A DNA stretch of 64,000 nucleotides, from positions 372,001 to 436,000 of the forward strand of contig CAWGTV010000008.1 of the NCBI GenBank assembly GCA_963825615.1, given 5' to 3'. Positions within the stretch are counted from its first letter, which is position 1. Each line of letters opens with the position of its first letter. The notes below the pieces were generated by a model that did no database searches, was not told the DNA's origin, and worked only from the letters and a program-made list of their open reading frames with translations. Origin of the DNA: JAHEDT01 sp963825615 (GTDB lineage Bacteria > Desulfobacterota > Desulfuromonadia > Desulfuromonadales > BM103). The position numbers and the translations under genes are program-made. Below, one piece after another: positions 45,045-54,068 of this stretch.

Positions 45045-45617
45045 ATGTCTGCCGAAACGCTGGCCCTGCTCTCGATCCCGATACTGGTCTTCCTCGCCCG
45101 CATCCTTGATGTTAGCGTCGGTACGCTACGCATCATCTTCGTCTCGAAAGGGTTCAAGAATTACGCCGCACTGCTAGGCTTCTTCGAGTCGCTGGTTTGG
45201 ATCCTGGCGGTCAGCCAAGTGATGAAGCACATGGACAACTGGGTGACCTACGCGGCCTTCGCCCTCGGCTTCTCGGTCGGCAACTATGTGGGGATGCTCA
45301 TCGAGGAGCGCATCGCCATCGGCAACCAGATCATCCGCATCATCACCCGCCACGATGCCACCGAGTTGGTTGGATACCTCAGGGAGAATGGCTACGGGGT
45401 AACCAGCGTCGATGCCGTCGGCGAGAGCGGCCCAGTCAAGCTGATCTTCACCGTGGCCAAGCGCCGCAAGCTGGAAACGATTATCGCCATCATCAAGTGT
45501 TACAACCCAAACGCCTTCTACACCATCGAGGACGTACGCTTCGTCAAGGAGACCTATGTGCCGCCGCTTACCGACCGGAGGATGGTACCCTTCAGGGCGC
45601 TGCGCATCAGAAAGTGA
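45045..45617 (+). CDS. UPF0316/DUF2179 membrane protein
   Basis: 190 residues with three hydrophobic helices (about 5-25, 35-55, 65-85) and the family stretch RILDVSVGTLRIIFVSKGFK then ALGFSVGNYVGMLIEERIAIGN. The C-terminal half (ELVGYLRENGYGVTSVDAVG and TIIAIIKCYNPNAFYTIEDV) is a soluble DUF2179 domain. Members occur in many bacteria and are of unknown role, though DUF2179 domains have been linked to nucleotide sensing. AAGGAG is nine bases before ATG 45045, which I chose over ATG 45036. It is followed by uridine phosphorylase. Confidence 0.92.
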   Translation: MSAETLALLSIPILVFLARILDVSVGTLRIIFVSKGFKNYAALLGFFESLVWILAVSQVMKHMDNWVTYAAFALGFSVGNYVGMLIEERIAIGNQIIRIITRHDATELVGYLRENGYGVTSVDAVGESGPVKLIFTVAKRRKLETIIAIIKCYNPNAFYTIEDVRFVKETYVPPLTDRRMVPFRALRIRK

Positions 45618-45687
45618 TGCCTGCTCTGGTAGATAAAGACCTGTACAGAGAGATTGCCAACGATTCGTTGAAACGGAGGACAGCCAG

Positions 45688-46473
45688 ATGAACCAACAGC
45701 GGCTCTACCATATCGGCTTCGGCCGAGCGGACCTCGGCGGCGACCCACCAACCGCCGCCCTGCTCTGCGGCGACCCCGAGCGGGCACGGCGCATTGCCAT
45801 GGAAACCAACGTGGTGACCTGCCTGGCGACGCTCGCCGAGAACCGAGGCCTGCACAGCTATCTGTGCCTGATGGCGGACGGCCGCAAGTTCGTTGCCGCG
45901 ACCAGTGGTATGGGGGCACCGTCACTGTCGATCGTCGTCAACGAACTGGTCGCCGTCGGCATGCGCACCATCATCAGGGTCGGCACCAGCGGCGGCATCG
46001 CCAAACAGGTCAAGGCCGGCGACCTGGTGATCTCGAGTGCCGCACTGTGCCGACAGGGCGCGGCCCAGGACATCGCCCCGCGCGAGTTCCCGGCGGCGGC
46101 CGATCCCTATGTCACCGTGGCACTGGCCGGGGCGGCGAAGCAGCTCGGCGTACGCGCCCACCTTGGCGTAACGGCAAGCGTCGATACCTTCTACGAGGGG
46201 CAGGAACGTAGCGATTCAGCCAACCCGCATTTGTTGCGGACCCTGCACGGCGTGACCGAGGAGTACCGCCAACTCAAGATCCTCAACTACGAGATGGAGG
46301 CCGCGACCCTCTTCAAGATGGGGCTGGTCTACGGTTTTGCGGCAGGATGCGTCTGCGCTGTGCTGGCAGAGAGGTTGTTGGCCGAGTCCGTTGACCTAGC
46401 GGTCAAACAGCGGGCCGAACGGGATGCCGTGCGGGTGGCGTTGGCGGCGTTGAAGCTATTGCCGGGCAGCTGA
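45688..46473 (+). CDS. udp: Nucleoside phosphorylase, uridine phosphorylase type
   Basis: 261 residues. Family motifs: ALLCGDPERARRIA near residue 24, GRKFVAATSGMGAPSLSIVV, RTIIRVGTSGGIAKQVKAGD and the base/ribose-binding ILNYEMEAATLFKMGLVYGF, where Glu and Met contact the ribose. It phosphorolyses uridine (or related nucleosides) to base and ribose-1-phosphate in the cytosol. GGAGG is eight bases before ATG 45688. Substrate range is not fixed by sequence alone. Confidence 0.92.
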   Translation: MNQQRLYHIGFGRADLGGDPPTAALLCGDPERARRIAMETNVVTCLATLAENRGLHSYLCLMADGRKFVAATSGMGAPSLSIVVNELVAVGMRTIIRVGTSGGIAKQVKAGDLVISSAALCRQGAAQDIAPREFPAAADPYVTVALAGAAKQLGVRAHLGVTASVDTFYEGQERSDSANPHLLRTLHGVTEEYRQLKILNYEMEAATLFKMGLVYGFAAGCVCAVLAERLLAESVDLAVKQRAERDAVRVALAALKLLPGS

Positions 46474-47176
46474 TAACCGAGGCAAGACTTGGCGAGAGCC
46501 AAAAGCTTAAGGGGGCGATGAAAGGCCTGCGATCTGCTCGATGTCCCAATGTGCGGCAAACCCCTCAGGCCGAAAGGCCCCGGCACCCAGAAGCCCTGAG
46601 AATAAAAAACCTGTCCCTGATGGAGACAGCTCGGAAAAAGCGGTTATGCGCAGGAGCCGACCTCCTGGGACAGAGCAAGTCTGATCAATATTGCAAATTT
46701 CTCTTGTGGCAATAATTTGTGACCCCGGTCTCAACTCCAAGACAAAGGAAAACGAGCCACAATGAGAGCAGCAATGTTTCGCCAAATACGATGAAGAACT
46801 GGAAGCAGCAACTTCTGATATGGCGGGAACGCCATTTTTGCAGGAGCAGGCAGGCACGTTGATCCTCTGCTGAGCATTGTTCGGATGAAGCGACACCAAA
46901 GGTATCTGCTTTTGTCATAAGTTGAAGAGCTAGATATGGCCTCTGGGTATAAATCCTGCGTAAGGATTAAATCTAAATTTCATTATACATGAGAACATCT
47001 CAAAATCATCTCACAGCAGAATTAAAAAACTGCGAGCGGATGCAATCTTTACGATCCGGCATATTTTAAACAGCGCCCGGCCTGCCCGGTCAACAGCTGT
47101 CTTGACACCCTGCCTCCAGATGAATAGACTTCGGCAGACTTTGTATGTGGATCTGTGGGCCGGGAAGGAGAAAACC
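46474..47176. other. Gene-free stretch
   Basis: About 700 bases without a gene I can support. Frames of 60-130 codons on the minus strand (for example 46507-46899) have poor composition and no motif. The right part (46900-47080) is AT-rich and may hold the promoter of the following gene. Confidence 0.6.
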
Positions 47177-47659
47177 ATGAACAGCTGTCCATGCGGAAGC
47201 GGTAGCGACTATGTCGCCTGCTGTGAACCGATCATCACTGGGAAGAGGCCAGCCGAGACGGCAGAACAACTGATGCGGGCGCGCTATACGGCCCATGTGA
47301 ACGTCAAAATCGATTTTCTCTTCGACAGCACTCATCCCGATCATCGCGAGGGATACGATCACAAGGGGACCCGGAGCTGGGCGGAAAAGTCCACATGGTA
47401 CGGCCTGGAAATCCTCTCGACCACGCAGGGAGGACCGAAGGATGAGGAGGGCGAAGTGGAATTCATCGCCCGCTTTCGCGACAAGGAAGGGCTGCGCAAC
47501 CATCATGAACTCGGCCACTTCAAGCGCAGAAAGGGGCGCTGGCTCTTTACCGACGGGTCCATGGTCAAGCCGAAGCCGCTGAATGTCAACAAGATCGGCC
47601 GCAACGATCCGTGCACTTGCGGCAGCGGTCTCAAGTACAAGAAGTGCTGTGGCAAATAG
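47177..47659 (+). CDS. YchJ family protein with SEC-C motifs at both ends
   Basis: 160 residues. MNSCPCGSGSDYVACCEPII at the start and NDPCTCGSGLKYKKCCGK at the end are two SEC-C zinc motifs; the middle is the YchJ (UPF0225)/NTF2-like fold (AEQLMRARYTAHVNVKIDFLF, ...WYGLEIL..., EVEFIARFRDKEG, WLFTDGSM). Role unknown; SEC-C domains often bind ribosomes or SecB-like partners. AAGGAG precedes ATG 47177. Confidence 0.92.
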   Translation: MNSCPCGSGSDYVACCEPIITGKRPAETAEQLMRARYTAHVNVKIDFLFDSTHPDHREGYDHKGTRSWAEKSTWYGLEILSTTQGGPKDEEGEVEFIARFRDKEGLRNHHELGHFKRRKGRWLFTDGSMVKPKPLNVNKIGRNDPCTCGSGLKYKKCCGK

Positions 47660-47725
47660 TAAGAAAAGGGACACTCGGACGCGGGTATCCCTTACGAGTC
47701 TTTTCCTGGCGATGTACAGGTCGAG

Positions 47726-48088
47726 GTGCAGAGGTGGCGATCTCGCGGCCGGATGGCACTCGATTTAACCGCCGGGCCCGATGTCGTCTGGTCGCCGGCG
47801 AAACTTGCCCTGCAAGGCATTGTGACCGCGGTCGCCAACCCCAAGAGCGGGGCCTTTTTCATTGCCCTGCTGCCGCCTTTTATCGACCCTCGGCAACAGC
47901 TTCCGGGGCAGCACGGAATGCTAATGGGGAGGATCCTCGGCATCGAATGCTTCTGACTGATCCTCTAAGCCGGCGGCGGCCGGACTCTGCATCATCTGTT
48001 GCAGAAAAGCGCCAACGTTCGCACCCTCGACCACATCTCCGGCACCCTGATGTTGGGGGTTGCTGGCTGGAGCTCGGCTGACGATTAG
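47726..48088 (+). pseudogene. Decayed LysE/RhtB-type exporter fragment
   Basis: In one frame, LQGIVTAVANPKSGAFFIAL then LPPFIDPRQQLPGQHGMLM matches the mid-part of LysE/RhtB amino-acid exporters (LL.NPK..LFF..FLPQFI), and further on NVRTLDHISGTLMLGVAG resembles the C-terminal helix (LLDR.SG.LLIGLG). Between them lie two stops (TGA and TAA), and the N-terminal ~90 residues are absent. Unlike the single-base slips elsewhere, this one has lost sequence and accumulated stops, so it is a real pseudogene. Confidence 0.65.
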
Positions 48089-48187
48089 GCCTCTGCGGAC
48101 CGTTTCCGCGCGGATTGACAACCTTTCCACCTCCGTTAGAATTGAAATACTTGTATTCTACCACCGCACTGGAGAGGGAGGTCCGCC

Positions 48188-48622
48188 ATGTCCAAATCGA
48201 TCCGCGACGTACTCAAGAACAAAGGCGACACTGTGGTCAGTATCAGTCCCGATGCAACGGTTTACAGCGCTCTGGAGTTGATGGCCTCCAAAAATGTCGG
48301 CGCCCTGCTGGTCATGAAGGACAAGCAGGTGGTCGGCATCCTTTCCGAACGTGATTATGCCCGCAAAGTGATTCTGGAAGGACGCTCGTCGTTAAAGACA
48401 TCCGTCGAGAACATCATGTCCACCAGGGTCCTCTACGTCACCCCCAGCATGAGTGTGGACGAAGGGCTGGCCGTGATGTCTGACAAGCGCTGCCGCCATC
48501 TGCCCGTTATCCACGATAAAGAACTGGTCGGGATGGTCTCCATTGGTGACCTGGTCAAGGCTCAGGTTGCCGACAAGAATTTCTTGATCACCCAGTTGGA
48601 GCACTACATCCTCGGCAATTAA
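48188..48622 (+). CDS. CBS-domain pair protein (paralogue of the 688-1125 gene)
   Basis: 144 residues with two CBS repeats (ISPDATVYSALELMASKNVG and MSVDEGLAVMSDKRCRHLPV, with VGILSERDYARKV and GMVSIGDLVKAQV at the repeat ends). Same length, order and opening (MSKSI) as the gene at 688-1125, so it is likely a duplicate. Binds adenosine-type ligands in related proteins. GGAGG is six bases before ATG 48188; a strong terminator follows. Confidence 0.92.
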   Translation: MSKSIRDVLKNKGDTVVSISPDATVYSALELMASKNVGALLVMKDKQVVGILSERDYARKVILEGRSSLKTSVENIMSTRVLYVTPSMSVDEGLAVMSDKRCRHLPVIHDKELVGMVSIGDLVKAQVADKNFLITQLEHYILGN

Positions 48623-48666
48623 ACTTGTGTCGGCAGAACCAGCGGACAACGCGCCCCGGAAAAGAG

Positions 48667-48702
48667 GAAAAGGGCCACTCATAACGAGGGGCCCTTTTTT
48701 AA
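48667..48702 (+). terminator. Intrinsic terminator of the second CBS gene
   Basis: AAAGGGCC/GGCCCTTT stem with a 13-base loop and a TTTTTTAATT tail, 45 bases after the stop. Confidence 0.9.
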
Positions 48703-48746
48703 TTGTGCCGAGCAAACAGCGGTGCGACCTGCAGCAAAAGAGCAGA

Positions 48747-49910
48747 TCAATCCTTCATATAACCGAGGGTGGCGGTCCAGAAGGAAAGGTCGTTACGGGT
48801 CTTCTCGAAAAGCCGCGCGTTCATGATCGCAACGCCGGAGATCTCTGCCAACGCGGAGAGAAAGGCCATCTCTTCCTGGCTGTATTGCCGTTTATCGGCG
48901 CTGTAGAGTCGCAGCACGCCGACCACCCGGCGGCTGGCAATGATCGGCAGGGAGAGAATCGAGGCGATCCCTTCGGCGACGGTTTCCGTCGGATATTCGA
49001 GGCGCAGGTCGTTGGCGGTGTCGGTTATCAGGACCGGTTTTCCCGCCAGGGTCGCGCTGATGCTCTGATCGGTGTGCGGCTGCCCCTTGGCCAGGAATTT
49101 ATCACTCAACCCGGCCGCGACGATCAGTTCGAGCTCATGGGTGGTTTCATTGCGCAATCGCAGGGCACTGGCCTTGATCTGCATGCAACGGATCAGCTTG
49201 TCGACGATCAGTTGCATCACCTGCCGGGAATCGAGCGTCGACAGAATCGCCCGGGTGACCTCATGCAGAGTTCGGAAATAATCGAGGCTCTTGCTCGCAT
49301 CGATCGGCAGGTAGGCACAGGATTCGAACTGCGGTTCGCTGCTCTCGGCGACCGTTGGCAGATCGACGCCGATCTCCGTAAACAGGGAGGCCAGCTTGGC
49401 CCCTTGATCCTGAAAGAGGCGGGCGTTGACAATCGCCAGACCGCCCATTTCGGCCAGTGCACCAACGAATTCAATCTCTCCAGCACTGTAATCACGAGGT
49501 TCGGCGCTGTAGAGCCGCAGCAAGCCGATCACCTTGTCTCCGGTGATCACCGGCACCGAAAGAACGGTGTTGATCCCCTCGGCGCGCATGGCCTCGGGAT
49601 ATTGGATGCGCGGGTCGTTGTAGGCGTCCTTGATGCAGACGGGCTTGCCGGCGAACACCTCCGGGATGCTCTGTTCGGCGTTCAGGGCGCCTTTGTTCAG
49701 ATAGCCCTCGCTCAAGCCAAACGAGGCGACCTGCTTGAGGCTGTTGCTCTGCTCATCGATCAGCCGCAGGCTGCCGGCCTTGACTCCCATGGCGGCGACG
49801 ATGCGCTGGACTAGGGAATCGAGGGTCGATTGCAGGTCGCGGGCAGAGAGGATGGCCTGGGCCGTTTCAAAAAAGAGTCGGAAATATTGGCTTGCGTTGG
49901 TCTGGGACAT
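48747..49910 (-). CDS. Tandem GAF-domain protein
   Basis: 387 residues with two GAF domains (about 10-180 and 205-385) that resemble each other: both contain the AGSLRLID/ASALRLRN strand, GLSEGYLNKG/GLSDKFLAKG and VIGLLRLYSAEPRDYS/VVGVLRLYSADKRQYS. No kinase, GGDEF or HTH domain follows, so it is a free-standing small-molecule or redox sensor. AAGGAG precedes ATG 49910 by nine bases. The two halves likely arose by duplication. Confidence 0.92.
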   Translation of the reverse strand: MSQTNASQYFRLFFETAQAILSARDLQSTLDSLVQRIVAAMGVKAGSLRLIDEQSNSLKQVASFGLSEGYLNKGALNAEQSIPEVFAGKPVCIKDAYNDPRIQYPEAMRAEGINTVLSVPVITGDKVIGLLRLYSAEPRDYSAGEIEFVGALAEMGGLAIVNARLFQDQGAKLASLFTEIGVDLPTVAESSEPQFESCAYLPIDASKSLDYFRTLHEVTRAILSTLDSRQVMQLIVDKLIRCMQIKASALRLRNETTHELELIVAAGLSDKFLAKGQPHTDQSISATLAGKPVLITDTANDLRLEYPTETVAEGIASILSLPIIASRRVVGVLRLYSADKRQYSQEEMAFLSALAEISGVAIMNARLFEKTRNDLSFWTATLGYMKD

Positions 49911-50100
49911 GCAACATTTCTCCTTCAACAGGACAAAAGGGGGGTGCCTCGTTCAATTATAGATTAAAATTACTTGGGGGACAGCATATTTACTCTGACA
50001 TAGTGCATTTCCCTTTGCAGGGGGATCGCCGACCGAACAGAGTTCTGCCCGGTTTGCAACACCACCGCGGACAGAACAACCCAAAACCGAAGCGGGGCTC

Positions 50101-51165
50101 CTAGAGCCTGGCGCGTTCGTACTGCACCGGCCAGGGATGCTCGGCCTTGAGCACTTGCGCGGCATGCATCGGCCAGTAAGGATCGCGTAAAAGCTCCCGC
50201 GCCAGCAGCACCACGTCGGCCTGCCCGGTGGCGATGATCTGCTCGGCCTGAACCGGCGCGGTAATCATGCCCACCGCACCGGTGGCGATGCCGACGGCCT
50301 TGCGGATCTTGTCGGCCAAGGGGGTCTGGAAACCCGGCCCTGCTGGGATGACCGCGTCTGGCACCAGGCCTGCGGAGGAGCAATCGATCAGGTCGATTCC
50401 GATCTGCTTTAAATGCCTGCAGAGTTCGAAAGACTGGCTCAGATCCCAGCCACCGTCTACCCAATCGGTCGCCGAGATGCGCACCATCACCGGCAGGTCC
50501 TGCGGCCAGAGTTCGCGCACACGGCGCGCCACCTCCAGCGGGAAATGCATGCGGTTCTCGAGGCTGCCACCGAAAGCATCGCTCCGCAGGTTGCTCAGAG
50601 GCGAAAGGAACTGGTGCAGCAGGTAGCCGTGCGCCATATGCACTTCGACCACCTGGAAACCGGCCTGCCGCGCGCGTCGGGTCGAATCCTCGAAACGCGC
50701 ACAGATTGTCTCCAGTTCAGTGTCGCTCAGCTCGCGCGGTTGCCGCGACCCTGGTCCAAACGGCAGCGGGCTGGGCGCAACCGGCTGCCAACCGCCGTCC
50801 ACATCGGCTACGACCGCACCGCCCGTCCAGGGTGGCTGCACGGACGCCTTGCGCCCGGCATGCCCCAACTGGATTGCGGGGACCGCCCCCTGTGCCGCGA
50901 TAAAGCTGGCAATCGGCGCAAAGGCCTCGGCCTGCTCGTCGTTCCAGAGGCCACAGTCGCTGGGGCTGATGCGCCCCTCCGGGGTCACGGCCGTCGCCTC
51001 CACCATGACCAGGGCGGCGCCACCGACCGCACGGCTGCCGAGGTGGACCAGGTGCCAATCATCCACCACCCCATCGCGGCAGGAATATTGGCACATAGGA
51101 GAAACGAGAATTCGGTTGCGCAGGGTCAGAGAGCGGATTTTCAGCGGGGAGAACAATTGACTCAT
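50101..51165 (-). CDS. Old yellow enzyme-type NADH:flavin oxidoreductase (YqjM-like)
   Basis: 354 residues. Starts MSQLFSPLKIRSLTLRNRIL then VSPMCQYSC (YqjM-type Cys near the flavin), IQLGHAGRKASVQPPW, HMAHGYLLHQFLSPLSNLRS, and GSLENRMHFPLEVARRVREL; the His-x2-His/Asn-like substrate site is present. It reduces activated alkenes, enoates or nitro compounds with FMN and NAD(P)H. GAGG is at good distance from ATG 51165. Cytosolic. Substrate unknown. Confidence 0.94.
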   Translation of the reverse strand: MSQLFSPLKIRSLTLRNRILVSPMCQYSCRDGVVDDWHLVHLGSRAVGGAALVMVEATAVTPEGRISPSDCGLWNDEQAEAFAPIASFIAAQGAVPAIQLGHAGRKASVQPPWTGGAVVADVDGGWQPVAPSPLPFGPGSRQPRELSDTELETICARFEDSTRRARQAGFQVVEVHMAHGYLLHQFLSPLSNLRSDAFGGSLENRMHFPLEVARRVRELWPQDLPVMVRISATDWVDGGWDLSQSFELCRHLKQIGIDLIDCSSAGLVPDAVIPAGPGFQTPLADKIRKAVGIATGAVGMITAPVQAEQIIATGQADVVLLARELLRDPYWPMHAAQVLKAEHPWPVQYERARL

Positions 51166-51369
51166 AAGAAGACCTCGTGGAGAAAGAGCTGCGTCAGGCA
51201 CGGAGATAAAGACTCATAATCACTCTCATTATGCTCACAGAACGAGGGCGGCGCAACACAACCACCCCTTTATCGGTAAAGACCACAATGACGACCGGCG
51301 TTAAAAACAATCCTCAAGCACACGTTTTTTCAAGAATCTTTTCATCCTTTTAATTTTATTTTTACCGTA

Positions 51370-51556
51370 TTGACAGCAACCAAAGGAGAGCATAATCTTC
51401 ATGCAATTTATGGCGGAAGACGCCTGAGCGGTAGCATAGAAAGGCCAGAGACGCAGATTGTTTCAGGATCGAGCCAGCAGCAATTTCATCATGATGGCTT
51501 TAAGTTCAGCCACGCGACAAGGAGACGACCGCATCGTCGTCCTCCGTATTAATCGT
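51370..51556 (+). promoter_or_regulatory. Promoter and structured leader upstream of nhaD
   Basis: TTGACA (51370-51375) and CATAAT (51391-51396) are 15 bases apart. The ~150 bases that follow contain GGCG/CGCC with a GAAGA loop (near 51415) and GGAGACGAC/GTCGTCCTCC (near 51520-51545), then the hairpin terminator at 51557-51590. The promoter-structure-terminator-gene order is that of a transcription-attenuating leader. An ion-responsive riboswitch is possible; no consensus I know is matched. Confidence 0.4.
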
Positions 51557-51592
51557 TAATGGGGCACTCAAAAGGGAGTGTCCTTTTTCAGT
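51557..51592 (+). terminator. Terminator-like hairpin in the nhaD leader
   Basis: GGGGCACTC/GAGTGTCC stem with AAAAGG loop and CCTTTTTC tail, 58 bases before the nhaD start. Confidence 0.7.
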
Positions 51593-51649
51593 GCCCTGAC
51601 ACCGCCCAGATTAAAAGTTAAGACTTGACACCGTTTTGAGGTTTTGCCG

Positions 51650-52936
51650 ATGAATATACTGCTGATCGTTATCTTTCTGCTCGCCTATGCGGCCATCGCC
51701 CTAGAGCATCCGATCAAGATCAACAAGACCGCCAGCGCCCTGCTCGCCGCCGGAATGCTCTGGACTATCTACGCCGTCCTGACCGGCGATCACCACCTGG
51801 TGGGTGAGAACTTGTCCGAGTCGCTCTCGGCCACCTCCCAGGTGATCTTTTTTCTGCTCGGCGCCATGACCATCGTCGAGGTGGTCGATGCCCATAACGG
51901 CTTCGAGGTCATCACCTCGCACATCAGGACCACCCGGCTCAGCGCCCTGCTCTGGCTGATCGGCTTCGTCACCTTTTTCCTCAGCGCCACCCTCGACAAC
52001 CTCACCACCACCATCGTCATGATTTCCCTGATGCGCAAACTGCTCGACCGCCAGGAGGACCGGTTGTTTTTCGCCGGCATCATCGTCATCGCCGCCAATG
52101 CCGGGGGTGCCTGGTCGCCGATCGGCGACGTGACCACGACCATGCTCTGGATCGGCGGACAGATCTCGACCCTGGCGATAATGAAAGGCGTCCTGCTGCC
52201 GTCCCTGGCCAACCTGATCGTTCCTTTGGCCATCACCACCTACGTGCTGCGGGGGCGCGACGTGATCCCCGCCCAGTTGCACGAGCGCCGGCACGGGGTT
52301 GAAACCACCGCCATGGAACGGAACCTGATGTTTTGCTGCGGCATCGGCTGCCTGGTGGCGGTACCGGTCTTCAAGGGAGTGACACACTTGCCGCCGTTTA
52401 TGGGGATCATGTTCGGGCTCGGCTTACTCTGGCTGATCGGCGAACTGTTGCACCGCAAGAAGGATGACGAGGAGAAGCAGCACCTGACCCTGGTCCATGC
52501 CCTGACCCACATCGATATGAGTTCGATCCTTTTTTTCTTCGGCATCCTGCTGGCGGTGGCCACCCTGGAACACGCCCTGATCCTAGAGGCCCTGGCGGGA
52601 TGGCTCGATCAGACTGTCGGCCGGCAGGACGTCATCGTCAGTATCATCGGCCTGGTTAGCTCCATCGTCGACAACGTGCCGCTGGTGGCCGCGTCGATCG
52701 GCATGTACGACCTGGCCCATTTCCCGACTGACAGCTTTCTCTGGGAATTCATGGCCTACTGTGCCGGAACTGGCGGTTCGATCCTGATTATCGGCTCGGC
52801 GGCGGGGGTTGCCGCCATGGGGATGGAGAAGATTCACTTCTTCTGGTACGTGAAAAAAATCAGCGGGCTGGCCCTGATCGGCTACTTCGCCGGGGCTCTG
52901 GTCTACATTTTACAGTTCCACCTGCTACACGGCTGA
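51650..52936 (+). CDS. nhaD: Na+/H+ antiporter NhaD type
   Basis: 428 residues with about eleven to thirteen hydrophobic segments. NhaD/ArsB-superfamily features include FVTFFLSATLDNLTTTIVMI, GGAWSPIGDVTTTMLW and LVSSIVDNVPLVAASIGMYD, with the ion-site Asp/Thr in the two discontinuous helices (SATLDNLT and SSIVDNVP). It expels Na+ or Li+ using the proton gradient. GAGG lies eight bases before ATG 51650. Its presence with Nqr suggests a Na+ cycle. Confidence 0.94.
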   Translation: MNILLIVIFLLAYAAIALEHPIKINKTASALLAAGMLWTIYAVLTGDHHLVGENLSESLSATSQVIFFLLGAMTIVEVVDAHNGFEVITSHIRTTRLSALLWLIGFVTFFLSATLDNLTTTIVMISLMRKLLDRQEDRLFFAGIIVIAANAGGAWSPIGDVTTTMLWIGGQISTLAIMKGVLLPSLANLIVPLAITTYVLRGRDVIPAQLHERRHGVETTAMERNLMFCCGIGCLVAVPVFKGVTHLPPFMGIMFGLGLLWLIGELLHRKKDDEEKQHLTLVHALTHIDMSSILFFFGILLAVATLEHALILEALAGWLDQTVGRQDVIVSIIGLVSSIVDNVPLVAASIGMYDLAHFPTDSFLWEFMAYCAGTGGSILIIGSAAGVAAMGMEKIHFFWYVKKISGLALIGYFAGALVYILQFHLLHG

Positions 52937-52975
52937 GGATGCCTTGCGGTCGCGACAAATGTGCAGATAAATTAA

Positions 52976-53006
52976 GGGACACTCTCAAAGAAGAGCGTCC
53001 CATTTT
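52976..53006 (+). terminator. Intrinsic terminator of nhaD
   Basis: GGGACACTCT/AGAGCGTCCC hairpin with a short loop and ATTTTCG tail, about 40 bases after the stop. Confidence 0.8.
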
Positions 53007-53038
53007 CGTGCCAAGACCGCCACCGCAAGGGCGAGATT

Positions 53039-53965
53039 TTACGAGGCGCGGAGACCTGGCATGTCGAACGTGAGCGCCCGCAACCTGTCAAGCAACTGCT
53101 GCGCCTGCGCCGCGGTCAGTCCGGTGAGCGGCGGCCGCACGGTCAACCAGGCGGCATCACCTGAATAATGCGCGACGATCGTCTTGAGCGCGGGAATCAT
53201 CACGAACTGCTCCACCGTCCTGCGCACAGCGTTGAGTGCTTGCTGCTGCACCTCTGCATCCGCACCGCGCCAGTCGCGGCAGAGCTGGGCAATCGCCTCT
53301 GGATTGACATTAGCCGTCGCCGAGATACAGCCCACCCCGCCATTTTGCATGTTGGCGAGGAGGAACGACTCGCTCCCCGCGAAGACATCGAAACCGGAGC
53401 CGGCAAAGGTATCGAGCATCATCTTGGTGTTCTTCCAATCGCCAGAACTGTCTTTCATGCCGGCGACCGTGGTGGGGTACTGCTTCAGAAGTCTCTCGAC
53501 CAGACTGGGCGTGATGCCGACCATGGCGATCGGCGGGATATGATAGAGGTAGAGGCGCAGGCGCGCGTCGCCGACGCGCTCAATCACTTCCGCGAAACTG
53601 CGGTAGAGCCCGTCCTCGGACACACCCTTGTAGTAAAAAGGTGGCAGCATCAATACACCCGCGCAGCCTGCCCTGACCGCATGCGCGGTCAGGCGCACGC
53701 TATCGGAAAGGGCACAGCACCCCGTCCCGGGCATCATTCGCGAGGCATCGACACCGGCCGCAAGCAGGGCATCAAGCAGCGCCATGCGCTCATCGACCGA
53801 CAGTGAGTTCGCCTCGCTGTTGGTGCCGAACACTGCCAAGCCGCAGTTCTGCGTGAGCAACCACCTGCAGTGCGCAATCAGGCGTGCTGGGTCAGGGCAC
53901 AGGTCCCGGTTGAACGGGGTGACGACCGGTGCGAGCACACCACGGATGCGATGTTCCTGGGTCAT
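53039..53965 (-). CDS. Dihydrodipicolinate synthase/N-acetylneuraminate lyase family aldolase
   Basis: 308 residues. MTQEHRIRGVLAPVVTPFNR is the family opening; LYLYHIPPIAM holds the catalytic Tyr and VAGMKDSSGDW the Schiff-base Lys. The GTTGE loop of true DapA is replaced by FGTNSEANSLS, so this is probably an aldolase for another keto acid and not lysine biosynthesis. AGGAGGG is at good distance from ATG 53965. Cytosolic; substrate unknown. Confidence 0.9.
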   Translation of the reverse strand: MTQEHRIRGVLAPVVTPFNRDLCPDPARLIAHCRWLLTQNCGLAVFGTNSEANSLSVDERMALLDALLAAGVDASRMMPGTGCCALSDSVRLTAHAVRAGCAGVLMLPPFYYKGVSEDGLYRSFAEVIERVGDARLRLYLYHIPPIAMVGITPSLVERLLKQYPTTVAGMKDSSGDWKNTKMMLDTFAGSGFDVFAGSESFLLANMQNGGVGCISATANVNPEAIAQLCRDWRGADAEVQQQALNAVRRTVEQFVMIPALKTIVAHYSGDAAWLTVRPPLTGLTAAQAQQLLDRLRALTFDMPGLRAS

Positions 53966-54068
53966 AAGCGCCCTCCTGGCAAAACTGAAAAGGTTGCCTG
54001 ATCTCGAGCAATGTCCGGCAAGTCGCATTATGGCTATTCAGCCTTGCCAGGGCTGAATGTGTTGTCTC

